NCBI GenBank assembly: GCA_021414085.1
Contig: JAIOPC010000014.1
Span: forward strand, 496,001 to 560,000
Direction of reading: 5' to 3'
From: Actinomycetes bacterium
GTDB taxonomy: Bacteria; Actinomycetota; Acidimicrobiia; Acidimicrobiales; Ilumatobacteraceae
DNA: 64,000 nucleotides
The position numbers were made by a program, and so were the translations under genes. Under the pieces are notes generated by a model. The model worked only from the letters and a program-made list of their open reading frames with translations. It ran no database searches and was not told the origin of the DNA. Each line of letters opens with the position of its first letter. Within the stretch, counting starts at the first letter, position 1. This document shows, in pieces, positions 26,195-35,326 of this stretch.

Positions 26195-28707
26195 GGCGTA
26201 TCGTTCGCAATCGGCAGGATGATCGTGAACGTACAACCGCCGCCGGGGGTGTCGTCCAGTTCGATCTCGCCGCCCGTGAGCTCAACGAAGCCGCGCGCGA
26301 TCGCGAGTCCCAATCCGGCACCGGTGTCGTTGGAGCGGTCACCCAAACGCTGAAAGGGTTCGAACACGCGCTGGCGTAAGTGTTGCGGAATGCCCGGCCC
26401 GCGATCGATGACGCGAAGTTGCACTTGATTCGCCACCTCTGCTGCCTCGATGCGCACGCTCTGATCGGGATCGCTCCATGCCAGCGCGTTGGAGACCAGG
26501 TTGGCGACCGACCGTTCCAACAGTGCCGCGTCAGTGAGCACCAGTGGAAGTCGCTCGCTGACATCAACGGCGACCCTTCCGGGGGGCACCGCCAACACAT
26601 CCAGCGCGGCTGCTACGACTTCCTCCATCGCCGTCGGCACGAGGTTGGCTGTGGACACACCACTCTGCAGCCGGCTCATATCGAGCAAGTTGCCAATCAC
26701 GCGATCGAGGCGATCGGCTGAGGTGTCGATGGTGCCAAGCAGGTCGCGACGATCCTCAACGCTGAAGCCGACATCCGCCGCCATCAATCCGGTAACCGAG
26801 GCTTTGATGGATGCGAGCGGAGTGCGTAGATCATGTGACACGGCTTGCAGCAACGCCGTGCGCAGCGCGTTTGCTTCCGAGAGCGACTCGATCTTCGTCG
26901 CATCGCGGCGAAGCTGGCGAGCCTCCAGGCCCAGTGAAAGTTGGTCGGCGAACGCGCGCAGAACGCCAAGGTCGTCACCGCTGATGGGACGCCCGCGCAT
27001 CACCAGCTGTGTGCTGCCGGTCGCGTCGAGCGGGAGCGCGACGCCTTCGTTTGGTGTGCTGGGCGGGTTGGTGCCGGAGGAGGTAGCCAATGTCCATCCA
27101 TCGGGTGTGCGCTCGAGGACAGCCGCCGAATCGAGCTCGAAGAGCGCGCGCACTTGATCGACGAGATCGGGGAGTGGATCGGCCGCCGTGATGATTGAGC
27201 CGGTGGAGCGCGCCAGAGCAGTGGCGTCGGCACGAGCGCGCCGAGCGTCGCGGCTCTGCCGCGCAGTTCGGTCGACGATTGTGCTGACTCCGATGGCGAC
27301 AGTGACGAATACTCCGAGTGCGATGACGTTGTCGGTGTCAGTGATTGTCCAGGTGTGAACCGGAGGGGTGAGGTACCAGTTGGTCAGCAGCGACGCGGCG
27401 ATCGATGCGAACACTCCGGGACGGACACCCCCGACCGCAGCAATGATGAGCACGAACGCGAGATTGATCAGCAGTCCGCTGCCGAGGTTGATGTGCGCAC
27501 CGAGCGCCACCAATAAAGCAGTGAGGAGCGGTACGCCGACGATGCACAGCACCCAAGCCAGCGCCTCGCGACGGCGTGGGATTGCGCTCAGCGAACGCCT
27601 CCGCCCTGACCGCACCAAGCGACTGTCGTCGGACTCGGAGTCTGACGCGATCATGTGCACGTCCACACCCGGTAGTCGTCGTTGCACCTGAGCAGACAAC
27701 GTCCCGTGCAGCGCTTCCGCGAACTTGGAACGACGCGATGCTCCAAAGACGATCTGTGTTGCCTGTTCGCTTGCGGCAAACGCGGCGAGAGTCGCGGCGA
27801 CGTTGTCGCCGACGACCTCTCGGTAGATGCCGCCCAGCTCAACGACGAGCGCGCGCTGGCGCTCCAGTCGGTCGCCTGTGTTGCTCGACAGGCCGTCGGC
27901 GCTCGCGACATGCACACCGAGTAACTCGCCGCCAACTCGGCCGGCCAAGCGAGCGGCGCGTCGAATCAGGTGGTCGCCGCCAGGTGCGCCTGTCAATGCC
28001 ACCACGACGCGCTCTCGGGTTTCCCACGCGTCCGTGATTCCCTGCTGTGCCAGGTAGCCCTGCAGTGCGTCCTCAACGCGGTCTGCAACCCACAGCAACG
28101 CCAGCTCGCGCAGCGCACCGAGGTTGCCGGGACGGAAGTAGTTCGACAGCGCAGCGTCGACTTTCTCGGCCTTGTAGATGTTGCCGTGCGCCATCCGGCG
28201 ACGCAATGCCTCGGGGCTCATGTCAACGAGTTCGATCTGGTCGGCTTGTCGAACGAACGAGTCGGGAACGGTTTCGCGTTGGACCACGCCGGTGATGCGT
28301 TCCACGACGTCGTTGAGCGATTCCAGGTGTTGAACGTTGACCGTTGAGATCACGTCGATTCCAGCAGCGAGCAGCGCTTCCACGTCTTCCCAGCGCTTGG
28401 CGTGGCGTACGCCCGGGATGTTGGTGTGCGCGAGTTCGTCAACCAGCACGACGGCCGGATGACGGCGCAAGATCGCGTCGAGGTCCATCTCCTCAAACTT
28501 GGCGTCTCGATACGTGACCTGCAGTCGCGGGATCAACTCAAGGTCGGCGATTTGTTCGATCGTCTGCGGACGGTCGTGGGTCTCCACGTAACCGATGACG
28601 ACGTCGGTGCCTCGCTTCGCGCGTCGGGCGCCTTCGTTCAACATCGCGAAGGTCTTGCCAACGCCCGGTGCCGCGCCCAGGTAGATCCGCAAGGTGCCGC
28701 GAGCCAT
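26191..28707 (-). CDS. kdpD: Sensor histidine kinase KdpD
   Basis: 838 aa, near the usual length. The N-terminal KdpD domain has Walker A GAAPGVGKT, then a universal-stress-type domain, four membrane helices around residues 390-480 (DUF4118), a GAF-like region, HisKA (LLQAVSHDLRTPLASIKASV) and HATPase_c (NLVSNALAW, GLGLAIARGFVELTGG). It senses potassium and turgor status and phosphorylates KdpE. It starts 17 bases after kdpC. Confidence 0.95.
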   Translation of the reverse strand: MARGTLRIYLGAAPGVGKTFAMLNEGARRAKRGTDVVIGYVETHDRPQTIEQIADLELIPRLQVTYRDAKFEEMDLDAILRRHPAVVLVDELAHTNIPGVRHAKRWEDVEALLAAGIDVISTVNVQHLESLNDVVERITGVVQRETVPDSFVRQADQIELVDMSPEALRRRMAHGNIYKAEKVDAALSNYFRPGNLGALRELALLWVADRVEDALQGYLAQQGITDAWETRERVVVALTGAPGGDHLIRRAARLAGRVGGELLGVHVASADGLSSNTGDRLERQRALVVELGGIYREVVGDNVAATLAAFAASEQATQIVFGASRRSKFAEALHGTLSAQVQRRLPGVDVHMIASDSESDDSRLVRSGRRRSLSAIPRRREALAWVLCIVGVPLLTALLVALGAHINLGSGLLINLAFVLIIAAVGGVRPGVFASIAASLLTNWYLTPPVHTWTITDTDNVIALGVFVTVAIGVSTIVDRTARQSRDARRARADATALARSTGSIITAADPLPDLVDQVRALFELDSAAVLERTPDGWTLATSSGTNPPSTPNEGVALPLDATGSTQLVMRGRPISGDDLGVLRAFADQLSLGLEARQLRRDATKIESLSEANALRTALLQAVSHDLRTPLASIKASVTGLMAADVGFSVEDRRDLLGTIDTSADRLDRVIGNLLDMSRLQSGVSTANLVPTAMEEVVAAALDVLAVPPGRVAVDVSERLPLVLTDAALLERSVANLVSNALAWSDPDQSVRIEAAEVANQVQLRVIDRGPGIPQHLRQRVFEPFQRLGDRSNDTGAGLGLAIARGFVELTGGEIELDDTPGGGCTFTIILPIANDTP

Positions 28708-28724
28708 GCCGACAGTGTGCCTGA

Positions 28725-29312
28725 TCAGCTCGTAAGGCGGTCGAGCGCGAGGTTCAACTCGAGCACATTCACACCAGGATCACCCAGCACCAACAGATTG
28801 CGGTCGTCGGTGTGGTCGCCGATCATCTGCAGAACCAAGGCGACATCGAGTCCGCGAACGTCAGCAACACGACTGGCCTGCAGGCGAGCATTCGCAATGC
28901 TGATGTGCGGATCGAGACCACTTGCCGATGCGGTCACTGCGTCGACCGGCACGAGCACGTCGTTGCTCAGCCCGTTCTCCGTCCGGTACTCGGCCACGCG
29001 CTCGGCGACCGCATCGAGCAGCGCAGGGTTACGCGGCCCGAGGTTCGAGCCTGAGGATGCGCCGGAATCGTAGCCAGCTCCAGCTGCCGACGGCCGCGGG
29101 TGAAAGTATTGCGGCGACACGAACTGTTGCCCGATGAGTTCCGAGCCCACCACCACGCCGTCGACTTTGATCAGTGAGCCTTCCGCCTCGTCGTTGAATG
29201 CAACCTGGCCGACAGCAGTGACGACGAGCGGGTACACCCCACCGCAGATCACAGTGAGGATGGCGAGGGCAATCAGGGCCGGCCGCAGTTGACGCAAGAA
29301 GTTCTTCATCAC
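28725..29312 (-). CDS. kdpC: Potassium-transporting ATPase subunit KdpC
   Basis: 195 aa with one N-terminal membrane helix ([21 protein letters not shown]) and the KdpC signatures [21 protein letters not shown] and [17 protein letters not shown], ending [20 protein letters not shown]. It stabilises the KdpFABC complex and assists nucleotide binding. It overlaps the kdpB stop by ATGA. Confidence 0.95.
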   Translation of the reverse strand: MMKNFLRQLRPALIALAILTVICGGVYPLVVTAVGQVAFNDEAEGSLIKVDGVVVGSELIGQQFVSPQYFHPRPSAAGAGYDSGASSGSNLGPRNPALLDAVAERVAEYRTENGLSNDVLVPVDAVTASASGLDPHISIANARLQASRVADVRGLDVALVLQMIGDHTDDRNLLVLGDPGVNVLELNLALDRLTS

Positions 29313-31399
29313 TTCACTCCCAGAGCAGTGACCAAAAGGTCGATGAGTTTGATGCCGACGAACGGAGCAACGATTCCGCCGAGGCCGTAGATCAGCAGAT
29401 TGCGGCGCAACACGTCGGCAGCGCTTTCCGCCCGGAATCGAACGCCTCTCAGCGCCAGCGGGATGAGGCCGACGATGATCAACGCGTTGAAGATGACGGC
29501 CGACAAGATTGCCGAGCGAGGTGTCTCGAGGCCCATCACGTTCATCGAGTCGAGTGCCGGCAGCACCGCCGAGAACATCGCAGGAATGATCGCGAAGTAC
29601 TTCGCGACGTCGTTAGCGATCGAGAACGTGGTCAGGGATCCGCGGGTAATCAGCAACTGCTTGCCGATCTCGACGATCTCGATGAGCTTGGTGGGATTGG
29701 AGTCGAGATCGACCATGTTTCCGGCCTCTTTCGCTGCCTGCGTGCCGGTGTTCATCGCGACGCCAACGTCGGCTTGCGCGAGCGCCGGCGCGTCGTTCGT
29801 GCCATCGCCGGTCATCGCAACCAGGTTGCCGCCAGCTTGTTCGCGCTTGATCAGGGCCATCTTGTCTTCCGGAGTTGCCTCGGCGAGGAAGTCGTCGACG
29901 CCAGCCTCGGCGGCGATCGCGGCGGCTGTCAAAGGGTTGTCACCAGTGATCATCACGGTGCGAATGCCCATCATGCGCAGCTGCTGGAAGCGTTCGGTCA
30001 TACCTGGCTTCACTGTGTCTTTCAGGCGGATGACACCGAGCACGCGCAGCCCTTCGATGACGACGAGCGGTGTTGCTCCGTCACGTGACACTGCGTCGAC
30101 GATCGGCCCAAGCTCTAACGGAACCGTGCCTCCGTTTTCAATGACGAATCGGCGCACCGAGTCGCCGGCACCCTTGCGAAGGCTGCGATCAGGGAAGTCC
30201 ATCCCGCTCATGCGTGTCTGCGCAGTGAAAGGAACCATGACTGCGTTGGTCTGGTCCGGCGCGACGAGGCCGAACTTCTCGATCGCGAGAGCAACGATCG
30301 ATCGCCCCTCAGGGGTCTCGTCGGCAAGGCTCGCCGCGAGTGCGGCTTCGGCGACGTCGCGCTCGCTGAGGTCGTGCACCGGAATGAACTCGGACGCCTG
30401 GCGCGATCCGAATGTGATGGTGCCTGTCTTGTCGAGCAGCAACGTGCTGACGTCGCCGGCCGCTTCAACCGCTCGCCCGCTCATCGCCAGCACATTGCGC
30501 TGTACGAGTCGATCCATTCCGGCGATGCCGATCGCCGACAACAACCCGCCGATGGTGGTGGGTATCAAGCACACGAGCAGTGCGACGAGCACGATCACCT
30601 TTTGCTCGGCGCCGGAGAAGATCGCAAACGGCTGCAGCGATACGACCGCAAGCAGGAAGATGATGGTGAGGCCGGCGAGCAGAATGCTGAGCGCGATCTC
30701 GTTGGGGGTCTTCTGGCGGTCAGCGCCCTCGACCAGCGCGATCATACGGTCGAGAAAGCTTTCGCCTGGACGGGCGGTGATCAACACCACTATCTCGTCG
30801 CTCAGTACCCGAGTTCCGCCGGTCACGGCGCTGCGATCACCGCCGGACTCGCGGACCACTGGTGCGCTTTCTCCGGTAATCGCGCTCTCATCGACAGTTG
30901 CGATGCCCTCCACAACGTCGCCGTCTCCCGGGATGACTTCGCCGGCGCTCACAACACAGAGGTCGCCGAGCTGCAATTGCGCCGACGGCTTCTCGATGAT
31001 CGTGCCGTCGGCCAGCCGGACTCGGGCCATCGTGTCGGCGCGGGTGGCGCGTAAGGCGGCCGCCTGCGCCTTTCCGCGCCCTTCGGCCATCGCCTCTGCG
31101 AAGTTCGCGAACAGAACCGTGAACCACAACCACGCTGCCACCAGCCCCGAGAACCAGTTCTCGTTGCTCGTGGCTGAACCAAAGTCGCGGATGAATAGTG
31201 CAGTAGTGAGAACTGAACCCACCTCGACGACGAACATCACTGGGTTGCGAGCAAGCGTCAGCGGGTTCAGTTTGCGCACGGAGTCGGCTAGCGCGCGACG
31301 AACGATGCTGCCGTCAAACAGTGATCGCGAGGCGCTTGCCCGTGTGCGCACCTTCGGCGCACGTTCCTGCTGTTGGACGCTTTCGATTGTTGTGTTCAT
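29309..31399 (-). CDS. kdpB: Potassium-transporting P-type ATPase subunit KdpB
   Basis: 696 aa from the ATG at 31399, overlapping the kdpA stop; the open frame beyond it runs inside kdpA. The phosphorylated Asp lies in [22 protein letters not shown] appears in [11 protein letters not shown], and the hinge motif is [18 protein letters not shown]. It couples ATP hydrolysis to potassium import through KdpA. Confidence 0.96.
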   Translation of the reverse strand: MNTTIESVQQQERAPKVRTRASASRSLFDGSIVRRALADSVRKLNPLTLARNPVMFVVEVGSVLTTALFIRDFGSATSNENWFSGLVAAWLWFTVLFANFAEAMAEGRGKAQAAALRATRADTMARVRLADGTIIEKPSAQLQLGDLCVVSAGEVIPGDGDVVEGIATVDESAITGESAPVVRESGGDRSAVTGGTRVLSDEIVVLITARPGESFLDRMIALVEGADRQKTPNEIALSILLAGLTIIFLLAVVSLQPFAIFSGAEQKVIVLVALLVCLIPTTIGGLLSAIGIAGMDRLVQRNVLAMSGRAVEAAGDVSTLLLDKTGTITFGSRQASEFIPVHDLSERDVAEAALAASLADETPEGRSIVALAIEKFGLVAPDQTNAVMVPFTAQTRMSGMDFPDRSLRKGAGDSVRRFVIENGGTVPLELGPIVDAVSRDGATPLVVIEGLRVLGVIRLKDTVKPGMTERFQQLRMMGIRTVMITGDNPLTAAAIAAEAGVDDFLAEATPEDKMALIKREQAGGNLVAMTGDGTNDAPALAQADVGVAMNTGTQAAKEAGNMVDLDSNPTKLIEIVEIGKQLLITRGSLTTFSIANDVAKYFAIIPAMFSAVLPALDSMNVMGLETPRSAILSAVIFNALIIVGLIPLALRGVRFRAESAADVLRRNLLIYGLGGIVAPFVGIKLIDLLVTALGVK

Positions 31400-33129
31400 C
31401 GGGTCAGGTGCTCCACGATCGGGCCAAGGGCGAGGGCGGGAAAGAATGTGAGGCCAGCGATGATCACGACCACGCCAGCCACGAGTGCCGCGAACAGCGG
31501 CGTATCGGTCGGGAAGGTGCCCGACGTCGCCGGAACCTTCTGTTTGCGAACGAGCGACCCGCCGACGGCGAGTGCCGGGATGATGAGGAAGAAGCGACCG
31601 ATCAACATCGCGATGCCCTGGGTGGTCGTGTACCAATCCGTGCCGGTGCCGACGTACGCGAATGCAGAGCCGTTGTTGTTGGCTGCCGAGGCGTAGTTGT
31701 AGAGCACCTCGCTCAGGCCGTGAGCGTCCTGCGATTGCAACCCGCTCGTCACCGAGCCGAGCGAAACGCTCGCAGCGGCGAAGCCAAGCAGCGCCAACGG
31801 CATGGCGATGATGTACAGCACCACCAGTTTCATCTCGGCGGCCTGGATCTTCTTGCCCAGATACTCCGGGGTACGTCCGACCATCAGGCCAGCGATGAAC
31901 ACGGCAAGCAGCGCGTAATGCAGAATGCCGATCAGTCCGACGCCAACACCACCCGGCGAGATCTCGCCGAGCATCATTTGGGCCATTGGCATCGCGCCGC
32001 CGGCCGGCGTGAAGCTGTCGTGCATGCAGTTCACGGAGCCGTTCGAGGTGCCGGTCGTCGCGCCGGCCCACAGCCCGCACGCGGACGGCCCAAACCGAAT
32101 CTCCTTGCCCTCCATGTTGCCGCCGACTTGCTGAGTTGACTGCGCTTGCGTTACTCCCCGCGCGTCAAGCTGCGAGTTCCCCACCTGTTCAGCGAAGATT
32201 GAGAACATGCTGAAGAGCACCCAGAAGCCCACCATCACAGCGAGCAACACGCGGGCTTGTCGTCGCGAGCCAACCAAGTAGCCGTAAGAGACGGCGAGTG
32301 CGAGCGGAATCGCGAGAATTGCCCAGATTTCGATGAAGTTGGAAATCCCGTTCGGGTTCTCGAATGGGTGCGCCGAGTTGGCGTTGAAGAAGCCTCCGCC
32401 GTTGGAGCCGAGTTGTTTGATGGCAACCTGCGAGGCCACCGGACCACCAGGAATCTCCTGGGTGACCTGTTGTGTCGCGACTGCATCGACCGGCTTGGCC
32501 GACGTGGGACCGTGGAGGTTCTGAATGACGCCCTGTGTGATGAGCCCAAGGGCCATCACGAACGACAGTGGGAGGAGGATGCGGGTAGTCGTCCGTACGA
32601 GGTCGACCCAGAAGTTGCCGAGTGTGCGCGCATTGCGACGCGCGATACCGCGGATCAGCGCCACGGCAACAGCCATTCCAGCGGCCGCCGAAACGAAGTT
32701 CTGCACGGTGAGTCCGACCATCTGCGTGAAGTGACTCATTGTCAGCTCACCGGAGTACCACTGCCAGTTGGTGTTCGTGACGAAGCTGACCGACACGTTG
32801 AACGCGCCCTGCGGGGAAACATCGGCCACGTTGGTGGGGTTGAACGGCAGACTGCCCTGGAAACGCTGGATCGCGTACACGGCTAGGAAGCTCACGAAAC
32901 TGAAAGCGAGAAACGCTGCGGCGTAGATGTTCCACCGCTGCTCGCGCTTGTGGTCGATGCGGCAGATCTTGTAGATCGCCCGATCGATTGGCCCAAACAC
33001 CCGGTCACCCGGTGCCGATCCATCGGCGCGCGCGCCGTAAACCGCGGCCATGTACTTACCTAACGGCGGAACAGTGATCGCGAGTACCGCGAGCAGGGCC
33101 GCGAATTGAAACCATCCGGCGGGACTCAT
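31396..33129 (-). CDS. kdpA: Potassium-transporting ATPase potassium-binding subunit KdpA
   Basis: 577 aa with about ten membrane helices. Selectivity-filter segments typical of KdpA are seen ([34 protein letters not shown], and [15 protein letters not shown]). It forms the channel-like potassium pathway of the Kdp pump. Its ATG overlaps the kdpF stop (ATGA). Confidence 0.96.
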   Translation of the reverse strand: MSPAGWFQFAALLAVLAITVPPLGKYMAAVYGARADGSAPGDRVFGPIDRAIYKICRIDHKREQRWNIYAAAFLAFSFVSFLAVYAIQRFQGSLPFNPTNVADVSPQGAFNVSVSFVTNTNWQWYSGELTMSHFTQMVGLTVQNFVSAAAGMAVAVALIRGIARRNARTLGNFWVDLVRTTTRILLPLSFVMALGLITQGVIQNLHGPTSAKPVDAVATQQVTQEIPGGPVASQVAIKQLGSNGGGFFNANSAHPFENPNGISNFIEIWAILAIPLALAVSYGYLVGSRRQARVLLAVMVGFWVLFSMFSIFAEQVGNSQLDARGVTQAQSTQQVGGNMEGKEIRFGPSACGLWAGATTGTSNGSVNCMHDSFTPAGGAMPMAQMMLGEISPGGVGVGLIGILHYALLAVFIAGLMVGRTPEYLGKKIQAAEMKLVVLYIIAMPLALLGFAAASVSLGSVTSGLQSQDAHGLSEVLYNYASAANNNGSAFAYVGTGTDWYTTTQGIAMLIGRFFLIIPALAVGGSLVRKQKVPATSGTFPTDTPLFAALVAGVVVIIAGLTFFPALALGPIVEHLTR

Positions 33130-33224
33130 CAGAACCTCTCAGGTGAAATCAAGACGACGACCAGGAAGCCCGTCAGCAGCACGGCCAAGATCAGACCAAG
33201 GACGTTGTCGGCGGCGGCAATCAC
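33129..33224 (-). CDS. kdpF: KdpF small membrane subunit
   Basis: 31 aa, a single hydrophobic helix: it begins [17 protein letters not shown], continues TGFLVVVLI and ends in the characteristic SPERF. This is the usual form of KdpF, a lipid-like stabiliser of KdpFABC. GTG start at 33224 overlaps the stop of the preceding mini-gene, and its own stop overlaps kdpA (ATGA). Too short for most gene callers. Confidence 0.9.
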   Translation of the reverse strand: MIAAADNVLGLILAVLLTGFLVVVLISPERF

Positions 33225-33346
33225 GACACCGTCTCGCTTTCCGCCGCAACGGGGTCTGGCCCGATGATGCGATCGCAGAGTGCGATGTAGGCAATGCAGA
33301 TGGCAAAGAAGCCGACTGCGATTGCGATGAATACGACGTCACGCAC
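33221..33346 (-). CDS. Single-pass mini-protein in kdp operon (paralogue 2)
   Basis: 41 aa from a GTG at 33346 with AAGGGAG about 8 bases upstream. One membrane helix (VVFIAIAVGFFAICIAYIAL) precedes CDRIIGPD and an acidic tail. It aligns with the mini-protein at 34079-34213 over V-GFFA-C-AY then C-R and G-D, so the two are paralogues in the same operon. It overlaps the DUF4118 gene by 8 bases and kdpF by GTGA. Small proteins of this type occur beside actinobacterial kdp genes; function is unknown. Confidence 0.75.
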   Translation of the reverse strand: MRDVVFIAIAVGFFAICIAYIALCDRIIGPDPVAAESETVS

Positions 33347-34082
33347 GATGAAACTCCCTTTGATAGGCGATGGCGAATTGGTCGGCGATTGCAACGGCTG
33401 CGCGCCGCTGCTCGCGGGTAACACCGACGTTCGGGTCGGTGAGAAGGGTGATCTGGCCGAGGTGTCTTCCGTCAGCCTCCACGTCGACGGCCGCGCCATT
33501 ATCGGGCAAGCTGAAGCCGTTACCGAGGAAGCGATGGTGAGTGACGTGCACGTGGCCATCGCGTTCGATGATTGGCAGCGGCCCTCGATGCTCGCCGGGC
33601 TCGAACGTCGCATCAAGTACCCCCAGCGAGTCGATCAGCGCTTCGCGACTCGCTGACCACACAGCCTCCGAGGATGCGCCAGCGGTGACGAGCGCGCCAA
33701 CCGATTCCAAGGATCGCATTGATTGCAGGTGTGAGCGACGGGTGAAACTTTGCCGCGACCTTGCCGCCGCGAGTTCGCCGACCGCGAGACCAGCACCGAG
33801 CAACAGGCCGACGGTGAGAACATCACGCCCAGAGTGAATGCGCAGTGTGAGATATGGCTTCGTGTAGAAGAAGTTGAACGACAGTGCGGCCGCGATCGCT
33901 GTACTGCCGCCAGCCAGCCGACCACCGATGGCGGCACCGCCGACGACCACCAGCACCAAAATCAGAGCTGCGTTGGCAGCGCCAAGCTGACCTCGGAGCG
34001 GTACCAGTGCTGCGGCAATGCCCACCGCGAGGCACGAGAACCCAGCGGCCACGCCAACCGAGTCACTGCGGTCGCGTGTCAT
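33339..34082 (-). CDS. Kinase-less DUF4118 membrane protein (KdpD-like sensor part)
   Basis: 247 aa. Residues about 10-105 hold four membrane helices with the DUF4118 pattern (GGAAIGGRLAGGSTAIAAAL, then NFFYTKPYLTLRIHSGRDVL), equivalent to the membrane part of KdpD. Residues 125-245 form a GAF-like domain (QITLLTDPNVGVTREQRRAAVAIADQFAIAY). There is no HisKA or HATPase domain. It overlaps both mini-protein genes (ATGA upstream, 8 bases downstream) and sits ahead of kdpF. It probably senses the same cue as KdpD without signalling by phosphorylation. Confidence 0.8.
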   Translation of the reverse strand: MTRDRSDSVGVAAGFSCLAVGIAAALVPLRGQLGAANAALILVLVVVGGAAIGGRLAGGSTAIAAALSFNFFYTKPYLTLRIHSGRDVLTVGLLLGAGLAVGELAAARSRQSFTRRSHLQSMRSLESVGALVTAGASSEAVWSASREALIDSLGVLDATFEPGEHRGPLPIIERDGHVHVTHHRFLGNGFSLPDNGAAVDVEADGRHLGQITLLTDPNVGVTREQRRAAVAIADQFAIAYQREFHRA

Positions 34083-34213
34083 CGCTTGGCCCCGTTGTTT
34101 GACTCCGATGGATCATGCCGGTCGGTCCCGACGGTTCGAGTGCAAACGAGGGTGTAGGCGACACAGAGGGCAAAGAACCCAAGCACGACTGCTGTGAAGG
34201 CGAAGTCACTCAT
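34079..34213 (-). CDS. Single-pass mini-protein heading the kdp operon (paralogue 1)
   Basis: 44 aa, ATG start. The helix AFTAVVLGFFALCVAYTLVC is followed by a basic, polar tail (TRTVGTDRHDPSESN, then NGAKR). It shares V-GFFA-C-AY, C-R and G-D with the mini-protein at 33221-33346. Its stop overlaps the DUF4118 start (ATGA). It is the first gene of the kdp operon on this strand. An ATG of the divergent gene frame shares bases with this start codon (CATG), but that longer frame is not needed. Confidence 0.72.
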   Translation of the reverse strand: MSDFAFTAVVLGFFALCVAYTLVCTRTVGTDRHDPSESNNGAKR

Positions 34214-34263
34214 GTCTCCACTACTACGCCTGCTACTTGTTGCGGGGAAGGGTCTAGACGCCT

Positions 34264-34293
34264 TCTTGACGCGGAGTGCTCGCGTCTTGATGC
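34264..34293. promoter_or_regulatory. Direct repeat TCTTGAYGC upstream of kdp operon
   Basis: TCTTGACGC at 34264-34272 and TCTTGATGC at 34285-34293 lie 21 bases apart, two helical turns, in the 112-base gap between the kdp operon and the divergent serine hydrolase gene. OmpR-type regulators such as KdpE bind such direct repeats, so this is a candidate KdpE operator. No clear -10/-35 pair was seen. Confidence 0.4.
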
Positions 34294-34325
34294 CGTCTTA
34301 CCTACTGGCTGGTACGTTCGGACGT

Positions 34326-35303
34326 GTGACCTCGCTTGATCTGGCAGCCGTTGACCGCGCAGCGGATGCGCTGTTCGCGCCTGACGCCGCTCACGGTCTC
34401 ACGTTGGCGCTGCTTGTGATGCAGTCCGGTGCCGTGGTCGCCGAGCGCTATGGAGCGCAACCCGACACCATGTTTGGCCCTGGCGGTCCTGTCGACGCTG
34501 ATACCACGCTTGTGTCGTGGAGCATGGCGAAGAGCATCACGCACGCTGCGGTCGGCATTCTGGTCGGCGAGGGTGTCTTGCACTTGAACGAACCGGCACC
34601 TGTCAGCGAGTGGAAGGGCACACCGAAAGAAGCGATCACGCTGCAGCAGCTGCTGAACATGCGGCCCGGGTTGGAGTTCGTGGAGGACTACGTCGACGAC
34701 GCGATCAGCCATTGCCTGGAGATGCTGTACGGAAGTGGCAAGGACGACATGGCCGGATACGCCGCGTCGTTGCCGTTGCTGCACGAACCCGGAAGCGTGT
34801 GGAACTACTCCAGCGGTACCACCAACATCGTTTCGCGCATCGTCGGTCAGGCCGTTGGTGGAGGCGAAGCCGGCATGGCGGCGTTCCTCCACGAGCGGTT
34901 GTTCGAACCGATCGGCATGCACTCGGCGATTCCCAAGTTCGACAGCGCTGGCACGTTCGTTGGGTCGAGTTATGTGTACGCAACGGCAACGGACTTCGCT
35001 CGCTTCGGCGAGCTGTATCGGTGTGACGGTGTCGCGGCTGACGGAACGCGGGTGCTGCCTGCGGGCTGGCGCGATCATGCGCGCACGCTGACGGCCCACG
35101 ACCCTGACGGGTTCGACTACGGCGCACATTGGTGGTTATGGCCCGATTTTCCGGGCAGCCTCGGTTGTCACGGCTACGAAGGTCAGTACACGGTGGTGCT
35201 TCCAGATCGCGATTTGGTCGTCGTGCATCTCGGTAAATCGCCAATCGAGCGCCGCTCGGTTCTCACCGACCGGTTGCGCGACATCTTTCGCGCCGCAGCT
35301 TGA
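34326..35303 (+). CDS. Serine hydrolase (class C beta-lactamase-like)
   Basis: 325 aa from the GTG at 34326. I prefer this to earlier in-frame starts, which would run into the divergent kdp leader. The SxxK motif is Ser66-Met-Ala-Lys69 (LVSWSMAKSITHA). The tyrosine motif is in VWNYSSGTTNIVSRI, and the KTG-equivalent position is VVHLGKSP. Members include esterases, D-aminopeptidases and penicillin-binding-like enzymes. No signal peptide with this start, so probably cytoplasmic. Confidence 0.82.
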   Translation: MTSLDLAAVDRAADALFAPDAAHGLTLALLVMQSGAVVAERYGAQPDTMFGPGGPVDADTTLVSWSMAKSITHAAVGILVGEGVLHLNEPAPVSEWKGTPKEAITLQQLLNMRPGLEFVEDYVDDAISHCLEMLYGSGKDDMAGYAASLPLLHEPGSVWNYSSGTTNIVSRIVGQAVGGGEAGMAAFLHERLFEPIGMHSAIPKFDSAGTFVGSSYVYATATDFARFGELYRCDGVAADGTRVLPAGWRDHARTLTAHDPDGFDYGAHWWLWPDFPGSLGCHGYEGQYTVVLPDRDLVVVHLGKSPIERRSVLTDRLRDIFRAAA

Positions 35304-35326
35304 CCAGAATCGGCTATCAATAAGGA

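Noticed and set aside
29400-31451. Long open frame on the plus strand (about 683 codons) across kdpB
   Set aside because: Antisense to kdpB; composition is dominated by Ser, Arg, Thr and Ala, and kdpB has complete catalytic motifs.
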